A stretch of 64,000 bases of DNA from Pseudomonadota bacterium (GCA_023438245.1 JAEXRD010000148.1:62001-126000); one strand, 5' to 3'. Shown: positions 20,114 to 29,209, counted from the stretch's first letter. The notes: a model not told the origin generated them from the letters alone. Made by a program: numbers and translations.

Positions 20114-22156
20114 ATGAAGCGTTTCGGAATAGCGTCCAAATTCCTCATCCCGGCGGTGTCCTTTGTCCTCATAGGCCTGGCTCTGCTCATCTGGCTCAAC
20201 CTGCGGCTGACCAGAGACAGCATGGAGTCCATGCTCAAGGAAAACATGACCATCCTGAGCGAATCCATAGCCCGCGATGTGGGCGGGAACGTCTCGACCA
20301 CATACGGGCTGCTCAATGTCTGGGCCGAGGACCAGATCATGCTGGACACCCTGCGCGGAGGCTCAGGCGAGCCCTTCCAGGCGCGCTACCAGCGGGTGCT
20401 CGCAAGCCTTGGCTCCTCCGGAATCCAATACATCAACCTGTTCGACCTCAAGGGCGACCTGCTGGCCACCTCGGCCCAGCAGTCCGGCACGGCAAAGGTC
20501 AACGTGGTTGACCGCGACTATTTCAAGGGCATTGTGGAAGCCGGGCAGAAGACCAGCCTCGGCAAGGCCATCCAGAGCCGCACCACGGGAAAGAAGGTCG
20601 TCATCCTGGCCCGCGCGGTCACCGGTGCCGACGGCAAGCTCATCGGCGTGCTCACCGCGGCCATCGACCTGGACCAGCTCACGGCCCAGGTCAACTCCAT
20701 CAAGATCGGCAGTTCTGGATTCGTGGGAGTGCTGGAGAAGTCCGGCGCCACCCTGGCCCACCCGGACAAGAACCTGCTGCTCAAGGACGACCTGGCCAAG
20801 ACCGAATGGGGCCGCAAGGTTCTCGCCGTGCCCGAAAAGGACTACTTCAGCTTCAACGACGGCCAGGCGCGCAGCATTGCCGTGCGCAAGGACAAGACCA
20901 CGGGCTGGAGCTTCGTGGTTTTCGCCCCGGTTTCGGACGTGGAGGCCGTCGCGGCAAGCGCCGCGCGCGAAAGCATGCTGGTGGGCGGCGTGGTTGCGCT
21001 TGCGCTGGCTGTGGTCATCGTCCTCCTGGTCACCCGTGTCATCGGCAGGCCCATTTCGAAATGCGTTGACTTCGCCAGCGCCGTGGCCGCGGGCGACCTG
21101 GGCAAATCCCTGGACCACGAAAGCGGCGACGAACTGGGAACGCTGGCCGCCGCCCTGCGGCACATGGTGGACCGCCTGAAGGAGGGCATCGAGGCCGTGA
21201 AGGCCAAGGAGGCCGAGGCGCTGGGCCTGGCCCAGCGGGCCGAGAAGGCCCTGGCCGACGCCCAGGAGGCCGAGCGCCACGCCTGCGACGCCAGGAGCCA
21301 GGGCCTGCGCGAGGCCGCAAACAAGCTGGAAAACGTGGTGCACGGCGTGGAAAACGTCTCCGGCGAGCTCATCAGCCAGATGAAGACCATCGAGGACGGG
21401 GCCGAGAACCAGCGCATGCGCACCACCGAGACGGCCACGGCCATGGACGAGATGAACGCCACCGTGCTGGAGATCTCGCGCAACGCCTCGGCGGCGTCGC
21501 TGGAGGCCGACAAGATGCGCGACACCGCGCTCACCGGAAAGGACGTGGTGAACCGCGCCGTCACGGCCATCGGCTCGGTGCACACCGTTTCCTCGCGCAT
21601 GCGCGAGCAGATGGGCGAGCTGGGCAAGAGCATCCAGGACATCGGCAGGGTGCTGGAGGTCATCACCGACATCGCCGACCAGACCAACCTGCTGGCCCTC
21701 AACGCCGCCATCGAGGCCGCCAGGGCCGGAGACGCCGGGCGCGGGTTCGCGGTCGTCGCCGACGAGGTGCGCAAGCTGGCCGAAAAGACCATGACCGCCA
21801 CCAAGGAGGTCGGCGACGCCATCAGCGGGGTTCAGGACGGGGCGCGCCGCAACATCGAGAACGTCAACGCCGCCACCGGGGCCATCGACGAGGCCAATCG
21901 CCTGGCTGGGGAGTCCATCGCCGCGCTGGACGAGGTGCTCACGCTCTCCTCGGTCACCTCCGACCAGATCCGCTCCATCGCCACGGCGGCCGAGGAACAG
22001 TCCGGCGCCAGCGGCGAGATCGACCACGCGGTGAAGGACATCATGGCCGTGGCCGGGGAGGCCATGGACTCCGTGGCCCGCTGCCGGACCACGATCGACG
22101 AGATGGCCAGGCTCTCGGAGGAGTTCCGGCGCATCGTGCGCGGCCTGACCGCCTAG
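20114..22156 (+). CDS. Methyl-accepting chemotaxis protein with periplasmic Cache domain
   Basis: The 680-residue receptor has TM1 (about 10-30), a periplasmic dCache-like sensor (about 35-285; [44 protein letters not shown]), and TM2 (about 290-312, [13 protein letters not shown]). These are followed by a HAMP domain and a signalling domain whose hairpin tip reads [20 protein letters not shown] then [18 protein letters not shown]. Cache ligands are usually small carboxylates or amino acids, but none can be assigned. No C-terminal CheR/CheB pentapeptide is present. GGAGG precedes the ATG. Its stop overlaps the stop of the opposing HD-GYP gene in a shared CTAG. Confidence 0.95.
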   Translation: MKRFGIASKFLIPAVSFVLIGLALLIWLNLRLTRDSMESMLKENMTILSESIARDVGGNVSTTYGLLNVWAEDQIMLDTLRGGSGEPFQARYQRVLASLGSSGIQYINLFDLKGDLLATSAQQSGTAKVNVVDRDYFKGIVEAGQKTSLGKAIQSRTTGKKVVILARAVTGADGKLIGVLTAAIDLDQLTAQVNSIKIGSSGFVGVLEKSGATLAHPDKNLLLKDDLAKTEWGRKVLAVPEKDYFSFNDGQARSIAVRKDKTTGWSFVVFAPVSDVEAVAASAARESMLVGGVVALALAVVIVLLVTRVIGRPISKCVDFASAVAAGDLGKSLDHESGDELGTLAAALRHMVDRLKEGIEAVKAKEAEALGLAQRAEKALADAQEAERHACDARSQGLREAANKLENVVHGVENVSGELISQMKTIEDGAENQRMRTTETATAMDEMNATVLEISRNASAASLEADKMRDTALTGKDVVNRAVTAIGSVHTVSSRMREQMGELGKSIQDIGRVLEVITDIADQTNLLALNAAIEAARAGDAGRGFAVVADEVRKLAEKTMTATKEVGDAISGVQDGARRNIENVNAATGAIDEANRLAGESIAALDEVLTLSSVTSDQIRSIATAAEEQSGASGEIDHAVKDIMAVAGEAMDSVARCRTTIDEMARLSEEFRRIVRGLTA

Positions 22157-23235
22157 TCCCGGTATTCCTTCTGGATGGCCAGGATGCCCGGGAAGCTGGC
22201 CAGGAACACGTCGTAGAGCGCGGGGTCGAAGTGCGTCCCCCTGCCCTTCTGCATGATCTCCATGGCCGTTTCGTTGCTGAAGGGCGGCTTGTAGGGGCGG
22301 CGGGTGGTCAGCGCGTCGAACACGTCGGCCAGCGCGCAGATGCGCCCGAAGAGCGGGATGTCCTCGCCCGTGAGCCCCTGCGGATAGCCCGAGCCGTCCC
22401 AGCGCTCGTGGTGCGACATGGCGATGACCGCGCCGCTCTCCAGGTACTTTGACGAGCCGCCGGTGAGAATCTTGGCGCCGATCTCCGCGTGGGTCTTCAT
22501 GATCTCCCACTCGTCCGGGTCGAGCTTGCCCGGCTTGAGCAGGATGGCGTCGGGAATGCCGATCTTGCCGATGTCGTGCATGGGGCTGGAGTTGAGGATC
22601 AGGTCCACGTTGTCGGCGTCCAGGCCGCTCTTCTCGGCGATGTGCGCGCAGTAGCGGCTCATGCGCATGATGTGGCTGGCGGTGTCCTCGTCCTTGTATT
22701 CCGCGGCGGAGGACAGCTTCTGGATGGTTTCGATGTGCGCGGAGAGCGTGGCCTGGCGGGCCATTTCCAGGTCGGCCAGGGCCTCGCGCAGGGTGCGCGT
22801 CTTCTCGGCCACCATCAGCTCCAGGTGCGCCTGGTAGCCCTTCACCTCGTCGTGGTAGGCCTTCATGCGCAAGAGCGAGTTCATGCGCACGCGCAGCTCG
22901 GTGGCGTCGATGGGCTTGGCCACGAAGTCGTTGGCCCCGGACTCCACGGCCTTGAGCCGGTCCTCCTTGGCCGTGAGCGCCGTGACCATGACGATGGGCA
23001 GGTCGGCGAAGGTGGCGTTGGCGCGCACCGCCCGGGCCACGGTGAACCCGTCCATGTCCGGCATCATGATGTCCAGCAGGATGAGGTCGAAGGTGACGTC
23101 CAGCATCGCCAGCGCGGCCTTGCCGGATTCGGCCGTCACGCAGTCGAAGCCGAAGGACTTGAGCAAGCCTTCCAGCACCTTGCGGTTTATCAACTCATCG
23201 TCGACCACAAGGATTTTCTTCTTGGTATCCGGCAT
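22153..23235 (-). CDS. Response regulator with HD-GYP phosphodiesterase domain
   Basis: The 360-residue protein has a CheY-like receiver (residues about 1-125; [10 protein letters not shown], phospho-Asp in [24 protein letters not shown] at the end), a short coiled coil, and an HD-GYP domain. The HD-GYP motifs are [29 protein letters not shown] and [19 protein letters not shown] enzymes hydrolyse cyclic di-GMP, so phosphorylation should alter second-messenger levels. The start was set at the ATG just before the receiver; the longer frame upstream has no domain. It is the last gene of the signalling operon and converges on the chemoreceptor. Confidence 0.93.
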   Translation of the reverse strand: MPDTKKKILVVDDELINRKVLEGLLKSFGFDCVTAESGKAALAMLDVTFDLILLDIMMPDMDGFTVARAVRANATFADLPIVMVTALTAKEDRLKAVESGANDFVAKPIDATELRVRMNSLLRMKAYHDEVKGYQAHLELMVAEKTRTLREALADLEMARQATLSAHIETIQKLSSAAEYKDEDTASHIMRMSRYCAHIAEKSGLDADNVDLILNSSPMHDIGKIGIPDAILLKPGKLDPDEWEIMKTHAEIGAKILTGGSSKYLESGAVIAMSHHERWDGSGYPQGLTGEDIPLFGRICALADVFDALTTRRPYKPPFSNETAMEIMQKGRGTHFDPALYDVFLASFPGILAIQKEYRD

Positions 23236-23309
23236 GTCGCGCTCGCTGTGTCCAGGATGGGGGGGACAACCCAATAACGGTCCCAACCTATCGGTTCGGG
23301 CACCGGGAA

Positions 23310-24422
23310 TCAACTGAATAGGCAGTCGGTACCCTCGACGCAGCCGAACCCCAGGGTCATGGCCGCCAGGCGCAGATCCTGCGGCAGACCTCCGGCGCAG
23401 CTCAGGCGCTTGCCCTGCTGGCGAAAGGTGGCCGAGGCCGAGCACAACAACTGCAGCAGCAGCACGTCGTGGCGCACCGCGCCCTTGGCCTCGATCTGCG
23501 TGTCTCCGCAGTTGGTCAACGCCGCCAGCAGCGCGCTCTTCAGGTGCTCCAGCGAGCGTCCGGTCATGTCCGCTGGCAGCACCACGCGCCCCGTGCCGCC
23601 TTCGGCCTCAAGCGAAACCGTGCCGAACATCTCGTTCCAGCACTGCGCCTGGCTGATCTCCACGGCGTCCCCGGCCTCGTCCAGCCCCCGGACCTTGTCC
23701 GCGGGCAGGCGCACCAGGGAGGCCACGTACTTCTGCTCCAGGATGGTGGCGAAAAGCACGTAGAACGGGATGCGGTTCTCGAACTCGTCCAGCCCGCCCA
23801 CGGCCTCAAAGTCCAGCTTGCAGTCCACGATGCGGCCCGTGTCGGTCAGGGTGCGCATGATGTCCAGCGGCATGGTTCCCCTGCCGTGCAGGTCGTGGAT
23901 GAGGTCGAACTCCAGCAGGTAGATGTCGTAGCCCCCGTGCCGGGCCTGCTCCAGGCTCACGGGGTCGATGACGAAGATGCCGGAGCGGCCCACCGGGATC
24001 TCCTTGGGCGGGGCGTTCTGCCCCGCGCCCTTGCCCTTGGCCGCGAACAGTCCCTCCAGCCTGGCCACCTGCTCGTCGATGGACATGGACTCGCTTTCGG
24101 ACACGTTGCCCACCATCTCGGTGAGCCTGTCGAAGCCGCCCAGCAGCACGCCGATGAGCTCCTTGCTCACCTGGACCTCCCCGGAGCGGACCATGTGCAG
24201 CACGTTTTCCAGCTTGTGGGCCAGGGCCTTCATGTTGTCCAGGCCGAGCATGCCCGCGCCGCCCTTGATGGAATGCGCCGCGCGGAACACCCGGTTCACC
24301 AGCTCGGGGTCCTGGTGGTCGCCCGCGGCCTCCATGTCCATCAGCGAGGTCTCGATGTCGCCCAGGTGTTCCAGGCAGTCCTCGACAAAGCCGGGGACCA
24401 GGTCGTTCAGTTCGAAGCTCAT
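23310..24422 (-). CDS. HPt-domain protein with C-terminal STAS-like region
   Basis: The 370-residue protein begins with a CheA-type phosphotransfer domain (about 1-105) whose phosphorylatable His is in AAHSIKGGAGMLGLDNMKAL. A linker leads to a middle region (about 145-265, IFVIDPVSLEQARHGGYDIY) resembling the fold found between HPt and kinase parts in CheA-like proteins. The last ~90 residues (VVLPADMTGRSLEHLKSALL, then SCAGGLPQDLRLAAMTLGFG) look STAS-like. There is no HATPase kinase domain, so it should accept phosphate from another kinase or scaffold the pathway. It lies 24 bases after the HATPase-STAS gene's upstream partner run and shares its strand. Confidence 0.82.
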   Translation of the reverse strand: MSFELNDLVPGFVEDCLEHLGDIETSLMDMEAAGDHQDPELVNRVFRAAHSIKGGAGMLGLDNMKALAHKLENVLHMVRSGEVQVSKELIGVLLGGFDRLTEMVGNVSESESMSIDEQVARLEGLFAAKGKGAGQNAPPKEIPVGRSGIFVIDPVSLEQARHGGYDIYLLEFDLIHDLHGRGTMPLDIMRTLTDTGRIVDCKLDFEAVGGLDEFENRIPFYVLFATILEQKYVASLVRLPADKVRGLDEAGDAVEISQAQCWNEMFGTVSLEAEGGTGRVVLPADMTGRSLEHLKSALLAALTNCGDTQIEAKGAVRHDVLLLQLLCSASATFRQQGKRLSCAGGLPQDLRLAAMTLGFGCVEGTDCLFS

Positions 24423-24446
24423 GCGTCCTCCTGCTGCCTGGCGGCC

Positions 24447-25181
24447 CTAGGCCTTGGCCACGGACATGTGCTTGTCGATGCGCATGAGCGTGAGCAGATG
24501 GTGGATTTCCGGCCCGACGGCGACGAGCATGAGCCGCCCCTGGGCCTTGGTGAGCGAATTGTGGGCGGCCACAAGCAGGCCGATGCCCATGGAGTCGATG
24601 CTGCGCACCGCCGAAAAATCCAGGGTCAGTTCGCGCGCGCCACCGGCGATGAGGGTTTTGAACTCCTCGCGCAGGGTGGGCACCTCCTGGGCCGTGATCT
24701 TCTCGGGCATGGGAATGGTCCGCAGGGGGGCTGCTTCGGTCATACCACCGTCCTCCATGGCGACGCGTTTCGTGAGCAGCACGGCGTTTCCGCTTGGGCT
24801 GAACTCCACCGCGTCGGCGTAGTTTTTCATGATGAACACGCCCCGGCCGGATTCGCTGTCGGGCTCCGGAGCAGATTGCACGAGTCGGGACTTCCAGTCA
24901 AAGCCCGGGCCGTCGTCCTCAACGCGCAGGCTCACCTGCCCGGGCGTGAACATCAGCTCGGCTCGCACCTCGCCGGAGGCCGACCGGGGCGCGCCGTTGT
25001 TCAGCGCATTGAGCAGCGCCTCGCGGGCCAAGAGCTCCATGTCGAAAAGCAGTTCCGGCTGGCCGCGCTCCGCAAGGCAGCGGACGATCGCGTCCACAGC
25101 TGGCTGAACCAGCTCGACCCCGCCGCGCAGCGTGAGCGACACGCCCGAAGGGGTGCGGTTCACAACCAGCCCGGCTGTCAT
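24447..25181 (-). CDS. HATPase (anti-sigma kinase-like) fused to STAS domain
   Basis: A single 244-residue frame holds two domains normally made as separate partner proteins. Residues about 1-140 are an RsbW/SpoIIAB-type ATPase (N-box ELLAREALLNALNNGAPRSA near 55; G-box VEDDGPGFDW; GRGVFIMKNYAD). Residues 147-244 are a STAS anti-anti-sigma domain (LTLDFSAVRSIDSMGIGLLV), retaining Ser197 at the position phosphorylated in SpoIIAA. The upstream PP2C gene and this gene overlap (TGATG), so they are co-translated. An internal ATG at the domain junction has its own Shine-Dalgarno. Known RsbW proteins phosphorylate STAS partners and bind sigma factors; whether this one does either is inference. Confidence 0.88.
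   Translation of the reverse strand: MTAGLVVNRTPSGVSLTLRGGVELVQPAVDAIVRCLAERGQPELLFDMELLAREALLNALNNGAPRSASGEVRAELMFTPGQVSLRVEDDGPGFDWKSRLVQSAPEPDSESGRGVFIMKNYADAVEFSPSGNAVLLTKRVAMEDGGMTEAAPLRTIPMPEKITAQEVPTLREEFKTLIAGGARELTLDFSAVRSIDSMGIGLLVAAHNSLTKAQGRLMLVAVGPEIHHLLTLMRIDKHMSVAKA
24741..24756 (-). promoter_or_regulatory. Internal ribosome binding site and ATG for a free STAS protein
   Basis: On the minus strand GGAGGA is followed by seven or eight bases and an in-frame ATG at 24743. Starting there would give a 98-residue STAS protein (MTEAAPLRT...) identical to the C-terminal domain of the fusion. Confidence 0.55.
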
Positions 25182-26296
25182 CAGACCTCCAGGCCCAGGA
25201 GGAGCACATCGTCCCTTGGCGCGGCCCCGCCCAGCAGATTGCTGGCCAGCGCGGGAACCGCCGCCGCCAGTGGCATCCCGGCGCAGGAGGCCATGGCCCC
25301 GGCGAAAGCGGCGCTCCAGGCCTGGCCCGCGGCGTGCCCGCCGCCCACGCCCTGGCCCAGGCCGTCGGTATACAGGAAAAAGAGGTCGCCGGGCCGCACC
25401 ACGCCGGTCACGGGCTCGGCGTCGAGCTGCGGGAACAGCCCCACCGGCGTGCCGCCCAGGCCCAGCTCGGCGAACCCGCCGGAAAGCGAGGCGAACACGG
25501 GCGGGTGCCCGGCGCAGCACAGCTCGTAGGTGCCGGCCATGCGGTTCACGCGCAGGTAGGCGGCGGTGAGGTAGGTCTCGTCCGTGGTGATGGAGAACAG
25601 GATGCGGTTCATCTCCGCCAGGGTCTGAAGCGTGCCCGTGGCCGGGGCAGCGTGCTGGCGGAACAGGGCCTTGAGCGAGGAGGTCAGGAAGGAGGCCCCC
25701 AGGTCGTGCCCGCTGATGTCGGCCACGAAATAGGCGCACTCTCCCCCGCCGAAGTCGATGACGTCGTAGAAGTCGCCCCCGGCCTCCAGGATGGGCAGGA
25801 AGCGCACCTGGAACCGGGCTTCCGGCACTTCCTCCGGGCGCACCAGCAGGGCCAGCTGCGCGGCCTGGATCTGGCCCAGGCGCTCGGCCTGCTGGTCGAT
25901 GATGCTGCCCTGCCTGCGCGTGAACTCCAGGTGCGTGCGCACGCGCGCCACCACCTCCTGGGTGCGGAAGGGCTTGGTGATGTAGTCCACCGCGCCCAGG
26001 TCCAGGCCCTCCAGCTTGTGGCTGTCCTCGGAAAGGCAGGTGACGAAGATGACGGGGATGTGCTCTGTGGAGGCGTCGCGGCGCAGCTCGCGGCAGGTGT
26101 CGAAGCCGCTCATGTCCGGCATCATCACGTCCAGCAGGATGAGATCGGGCCGCTCCGCGCGGGCGAGCTCCAGCGCGCTGGCGCCGTTTTCCGCGGTCAG
26201 GATGCGGTAGCCGGACTTGCCGAATATGCCTTTCAGGACATGGATATTGAGCGGCTCGTCGTCAACGAGGAGCAAGGTCGCGCTGCGATCGGACAT
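25181..26296 (-). CDS. Response regulator with PP2C-type phosphatase (RsbU-like)
   Basis: The 371-residue protein has an N-terminal receiver (LLLVDDEPLN, phospho-Asp in LILLDVMMPDMSG, VTCLSEDS, KPF) and a linker helix. A SpoIIE/RsbU-type PP2C domain follows, with metal-binding motifs GGDFYDVIDF, VADISGHDLGASF, YTDGLGQG and the terminal DDVLLLGLEV. Such enzymes dephosphorylate STAS proteins in partner-switching pathways, and the next gene encodes exactly a STAS domain with its kinase. This is the first gene of the operon; the 120-base region before it shows no convincing promoter. Confidence 0.95.
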   Translation of the reverse strand: MSDRSATLLLVDDEPLNIHVLKGIFGKSGYRILTAENGASALELARAERPDLILLDVMMPDMSGFDTCRELRRDASTEHIPVIFVTCLSEDSHKLEGLDLGAVDYITKPFRTQEVVARVRTHLEFTRRQGSIIDQQAERLGQIQAAQLALLVRPEEVPEARFQVRFLPILEAGGDFYDVIDFGGGECAYFVADISGHDLGASFLTSSLKALFRQHAAPATGTLQTLAEMNRILFSITTDETYLTAAYLRVNRMAGTYELCCAGHPPVFASLSGGFAELGLGGTPVGLFPQLDAEPVTGVVRPGDLFFLYTDGLGQGVGGGHAAGQAWSAAFAGAMASCAGMPLAAAVPALASNLLGGAAPRDDVLLLGLEV

Positions 26297-26417
26297 GGTA
26301 AAGCTGACTCCCTGCGGGCCGCCTGGGCCACGACTGCGTTATCGGCCAAATCCGCTCACAGATTATCGTTCCAGGCGAATTCCGCAAGACAAAATTGCGC
26401 AGAACCGCGCGCCGGGC

Positions 26418-27173
26418 CTAGCCGGGCCTGCGGCAGGAAAAAACCGCGCCCTCGGTGTGCGGCGAACTCTTGAACCCGGTCATGGCGTGCAGCGCTCCGG
26501 CCTCGAATCCGGCCCCGGCCAGCATCTCCAGGAAGGACCTTCCCGGAACCGCGCCGTCCAGTCACCTGGCCCAGGACTTGCCGCCGTCCAGCGGGCAGGA
26601 CTGGGGCGGTACTCCGGTGAGGACCTGGTCCGCCACCTGGAGGCGCCCGCCGGGCTTGAGCACGCGGAAAACCTCGGCCAGGACCGCGGGCTTGTCGGCG
26701 ATGAGATTGATGACTCCGTTGGAGATCACAAGGTCGAAGGTCCCATCGCCGTACGGCAGCCCCTCGCCCTCCACGGTGCGGAACCGCACGTTGGCGACCC
26801 CGGCCAATGCCGCGTTTTCGCGCGCGCGCTGCACCATCTCCGGGCTCAGCTCCAGGCCGTCCACCTGCCCCGGAGCGGCCAGACGCGCCGCGATGAGCGA
26901 ATCCACGCCCGCCCCGCTGCCCAGGTCCAGAACACGGTCGCCCTGCGCGGGCAGGCCGGACAGGAAGGGGTTGCCCACGCCGCAGTAGCAGCGCAGCGTC
27001 TCGGCGGGCAGCCAGCCCCAGAGCTCCTGGGGATAATCGAGGCCGCGCAGGCCCGCCTCGCCGGTAGGATAGTCGAAGTGTCCAGAAGGGTCGCGGGCGA
27101 CCTCGCGGAAGCGCTCCAGCAGGGCAGTGCGCAGGGTCTCCGGGGCGGGCTTGGGGCTGGTGTTTGCGAACAT
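26418..27173 (-). CDS. ArsM-like SAM methyltransferase, predicted selenoprotein
   Basis: A class I methyltransferase frame runs from the ATG (AAGGAG seven bases upstream) to an in-frame TGA at 26562-26564, then continues with family-like sequence (LDGAVPGRSFLEMLAGAGFE) to a TAG at 26418. Read with TGA as selenocysteine it is 251 residues with Sec204. SAM motif I is VLDLGSGAGVDS (81-92), and VISNGVINLIADK (149-161) resembles arsenite methyltransferases. CYCGVGNPF (62-70) and Cys247 are further possible ligands. WAR-Sec-LDGA aligns with the WGECLGGA segment of human AS3MT, so Sec would replace the catalytic Cys156. A SECIS-type hairpin lies just after the TGA. The substrate is unknown; metalloid methylation is only a suggestion. 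The alternative is a 203-residue protein ending at the TGA, which would cut off a conserved C-terminus. Confidence 0.88.
26528..26546 (-). promoter_or_regulatory. Bacterial SECIS hairpin
   Basis: In the mRNA, CCGGGAA pairs with UUCCUGG (7 bp with one G-U) around the loop GGUCC. The loop's first G is 23 bases after the UGA, inside the usual bacterial window, and a G-U at the start of the loop is the feature recognised by SelB. An added U-A pair can extend the stem. Confidence 0.78.
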
Positions 27174-27227
27174 GGCGGTCTCCTTCTTGAGAAGATAGCG
27201 CCGCGCAGGAATTCACACAAACATTTT

Positions 27228-27260
27228 ATGCATTTGCATTCACTATGCCTGCCATAGGCA
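27228..27260. promoter_or_regulatory. Clustered inverted repeats upstream of the methyltransferase
   Basis: Within the 99-base gap to pit lie ATGCA-TT-TGCAT (27228-27239), CTATG-N5-CATAG (27243-27257) and TGCC-ATA-GGCA (27250-27260), overlapping one another. Such nested dyads look like a repressor site; no regulator gene is adjacent. Confidence 0.45.
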
Positions 27261-27272
27261 AACCGCCGCGAA

Positions 27273-28283
27273 CTAGTGCACAAGGCCCATGAATTTCAGG
27301 ACCTCGAAGGTGAACGCGGCCACAAGACCGGAGGCGGGGATGGTGATGATCCAGGCGATGACCATGTTTCCAGCCACACCCCAGCGCACGGCGGAGAGGC
27401 GCTTGGAGGCGCCCACACCCAGCACCGAGGTGGAGATGACGTGGGTGGTGCTGATGGGCGCGCCGAAGTGGCTGGCCCCGGTGATGACCAGCGCGGCGGC
27501 GGTCTCTGCGGCGCAGCCGTGGATGGGTTCGAGCTTGAAGATCTTGTGGCCCATGGTCTTCACGATCTTCCAGCCGCCGGTGGCGGTGCCCAGGCCCATG
27601 GCCAGCGCGCACATGATCTTGACCCAGATGGGGATCTCGATGGCCGGGATCTCGTGGAAGATGAACAGAGCCAGGGTGATGATGCCCATGGTCTTCTGGG
27701 CGTCGTTCTGGCCGTGGCTGGTGGCCATGAAGGCCGAGGACACGATCTGCAGCTTGCGGAACAGGGCGTTGACCTTGTTCGGCTTGGAATTGCGGAAGGT
27801 CCAGGACAGCACCACCATGAGCAGGTAGCCGCAGAAGAACCCGGCCATGGGCGAGAGGATGAGCGGGATGAGCACCTTGTGGTAGATGGAGGAGAAGTTC
27901 AGCGAGTTGAAGCCGTTGTAGGCCACGGCAGCGCCCATGAGCCCGCCGATGAGCGCGTGCGACGAGGACGAGGGCAGGCCCAGGTACCAGGTCAGCAGAT
28001 TCCAGAAGATGGCCCCGCACAGCGCCGCCAGCACCAGCGCCTGGCAGCCCGCGACCATGTCCGTGTTCACGATGCCGCTGCCGATGGTCTTGGCCACCTG
28101 CTCGCCCATGAAGGCGCCCGCGAAGTTCAGCAGCGCGGCCATGATCACCGCGGCCTTGGGCGAAAGCACCTTGGTGGACACGATTGTGGCGATGGCGTTG
28201 GCGCTGTCGTGGGCGCCGTTGGTGTAGTCGAAGAACAGCGCCACGGCCACGATGGCCACGAGCAGGACCGGAATCTCAAGCAT
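27273..28283 (-). CDS. Inorganic phosphate transporter, Pit family
   Basis: The 336-residue, multi-helix membrane protein has the two Pit signature repeats: the N-terminal GAHDSANAIATIVSTKVLSP and the second copy GQNDAQKTMGI, plus GAPISTTHVIS. Pit carriers import metal-phosphate by proton symport with low affinity and also admit arsenate. Its start overlaps the end of the DUF47 gene by eight bases, the usual Pit accessory pairing. The methyltransferase gene follows 99 bases downstream on the same strand. Confidence 0.95.
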   Translation of the reverse strand: MLEIPVLLVAIVAVALFFDYTNGAHDSANAIATIVSTKVLSPKAAVIMAALLNFAGAFMGEQVAKTIGSGIVNTDMVAGCQALVLAALCGAIFWNLLTWYLGLPSSSSHALIGGLMGAAVAYNGFNSLNFSSIYHKVLIPLILSPMAGFFCGYLLMVVLSWTFRNSKPNKVNALFRKLQIVSSAFMATSHGQNDAQKTMGIITLALFIFHEIPAIEIPIWVKIMCALAMGLGTATGGWKIVKTMGHKIFKLEPIHGCAAETAAALVITGASHFGAPISTTHVISTSVLGVGASKRLSAVRWGVAGNMVIAWIITIPASGLVAAFTFEVLKFMGLVH

Positions 28284-28905
28284 TTTTCAGCACCACGCCT
28301 TCGATGATGTCGGCCAGGCCCTCGGCCCTGTTCACGGCCTGCTCGATGCGGTCGTAGATGTGCGTCCACTTGACGATCTCCATGACGGAATCGAAGCCCG
28401 TGAGCTTGATGTCGTACACCTCGCCCAGGGCCACCAGCAGGAGCATCTCGCACTCGTACTTGAGCGCCTTCACCGTCTTCACGCCGTCCTCGACGGTCTT
28501 GCGGTGGCTCAGGCGGTCCAGCATGCGGCCGATCTCCTCGACCATGGCGGTGAGGTTCTTGACCAGCTTCTTGGCCGGGAACTTGATGAACTGGAAGTCG
28601 TACAGGCCGATGCGGGTGGAGATGGCCTTGATGAGATTGAGCAGGTCTTCCTGGGCGATGTTGATGTCGTGGATGTCTTCGCGGTCGATGGGGGTGATGA
28701 AGGTCAGCGAGAGCTGCTTGGCGATGCTGCGCGACAGCGCGTTGCCCTGCTCCTCGATGAGGTTGATGGATTTGCACTTGTTCTCGACGTCGGCGAACTC
28801 CTGGAAGATGCCGTTGAGCACGAGCACGGCCTCGCGCAGCTTGTCGTTCTGCTGGGCGAAGAGTTCGAAGAACTGCACTTCCTTGGGGAAAAAGCTGAAG
28901 CCCAT
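28276..28905 (-). CDS. DUF47 (PhoU-like) accessory protein of Pit
   Basis: The 209-residue all-helical protein starts MGFSFFPKEVQFFELFAQQN and continues with INLIEEQGNALSRSIAKQLS and FITPIDREDIHDI, the hallmark of the DUF47/YkaA family. Family members resemble PhoU and are nearly always encoded beside Pit transporters, where they are thought to modulate transport. AAGGAGA precedes the ATG. The two genes overlap and should be co-translated. Confidence 0.93.
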   Translation of the reverse strand: MGFSFFPKEVQFFELFAQQNDKLREAVLVLNGIFQEFADVENKCKSINLIEEQGNALSRSIAKQLSLTFITPIDREDIHDINIAQEDLLNLIKAISTRIGLYDFQFIKFPAKKLVKNLTAMVEEIGRMLDRLSHRKTVEDGVKTVKALKYECEMLLLVALGEVYDIKLTGFDSVMEIVKWTHIYDRIEQAVNRAEGLADIIEGVVLKNA

Positions 28906-29168
28906 AGGCTCTCCTTGTGCGGTGGCTGGGTGGCCTCATGGGGGGCCTCCCGGATTGGGTTAGGCATGATATCCGGCTCGGGGCGCTCTGCCAAGCCCTG
29001 CGCGCGAACCTTTGCGCATGGCCCCGCACCTCCCGCTTCCTTGACAGGGTGTGGGTATTGTCGCAGAACGGTTCAATGAAAGGAATGGCTCATCGCTCTA
29101 TGCCCGCCGAGACTCTGCATTCCCTTGCGGCCTCCATGCGGCATGACGCCTTCACCATAGCGAGAGAC
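28906..29168. other. Intergenic region between DUF47 and tRNA-Lys terminator
   Basis: About 260 bases with no supported gene. A TTGACA at about 29041 on the plus strand has no good -10 partner. The DUF47-pit promoter should lie here on the minus strand, but I could not pick it out. Confidence 0.4.
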
Positions 29169-29199
29169 GAAAAAAGCCGATCCCTTTCGGAATCGGCTT
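29169..29199 (-). terminator. Terminator after tRNA-Lys
   Basis: On the minus strand AAGCCGAT pairs with ATCGGCTT around a short loop and runs into six T residues, ten bases beyond the tRNA CCA. Confidence 0.85.
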
Positions 29200-29209
29200 C
29201 TGTGGTTTC

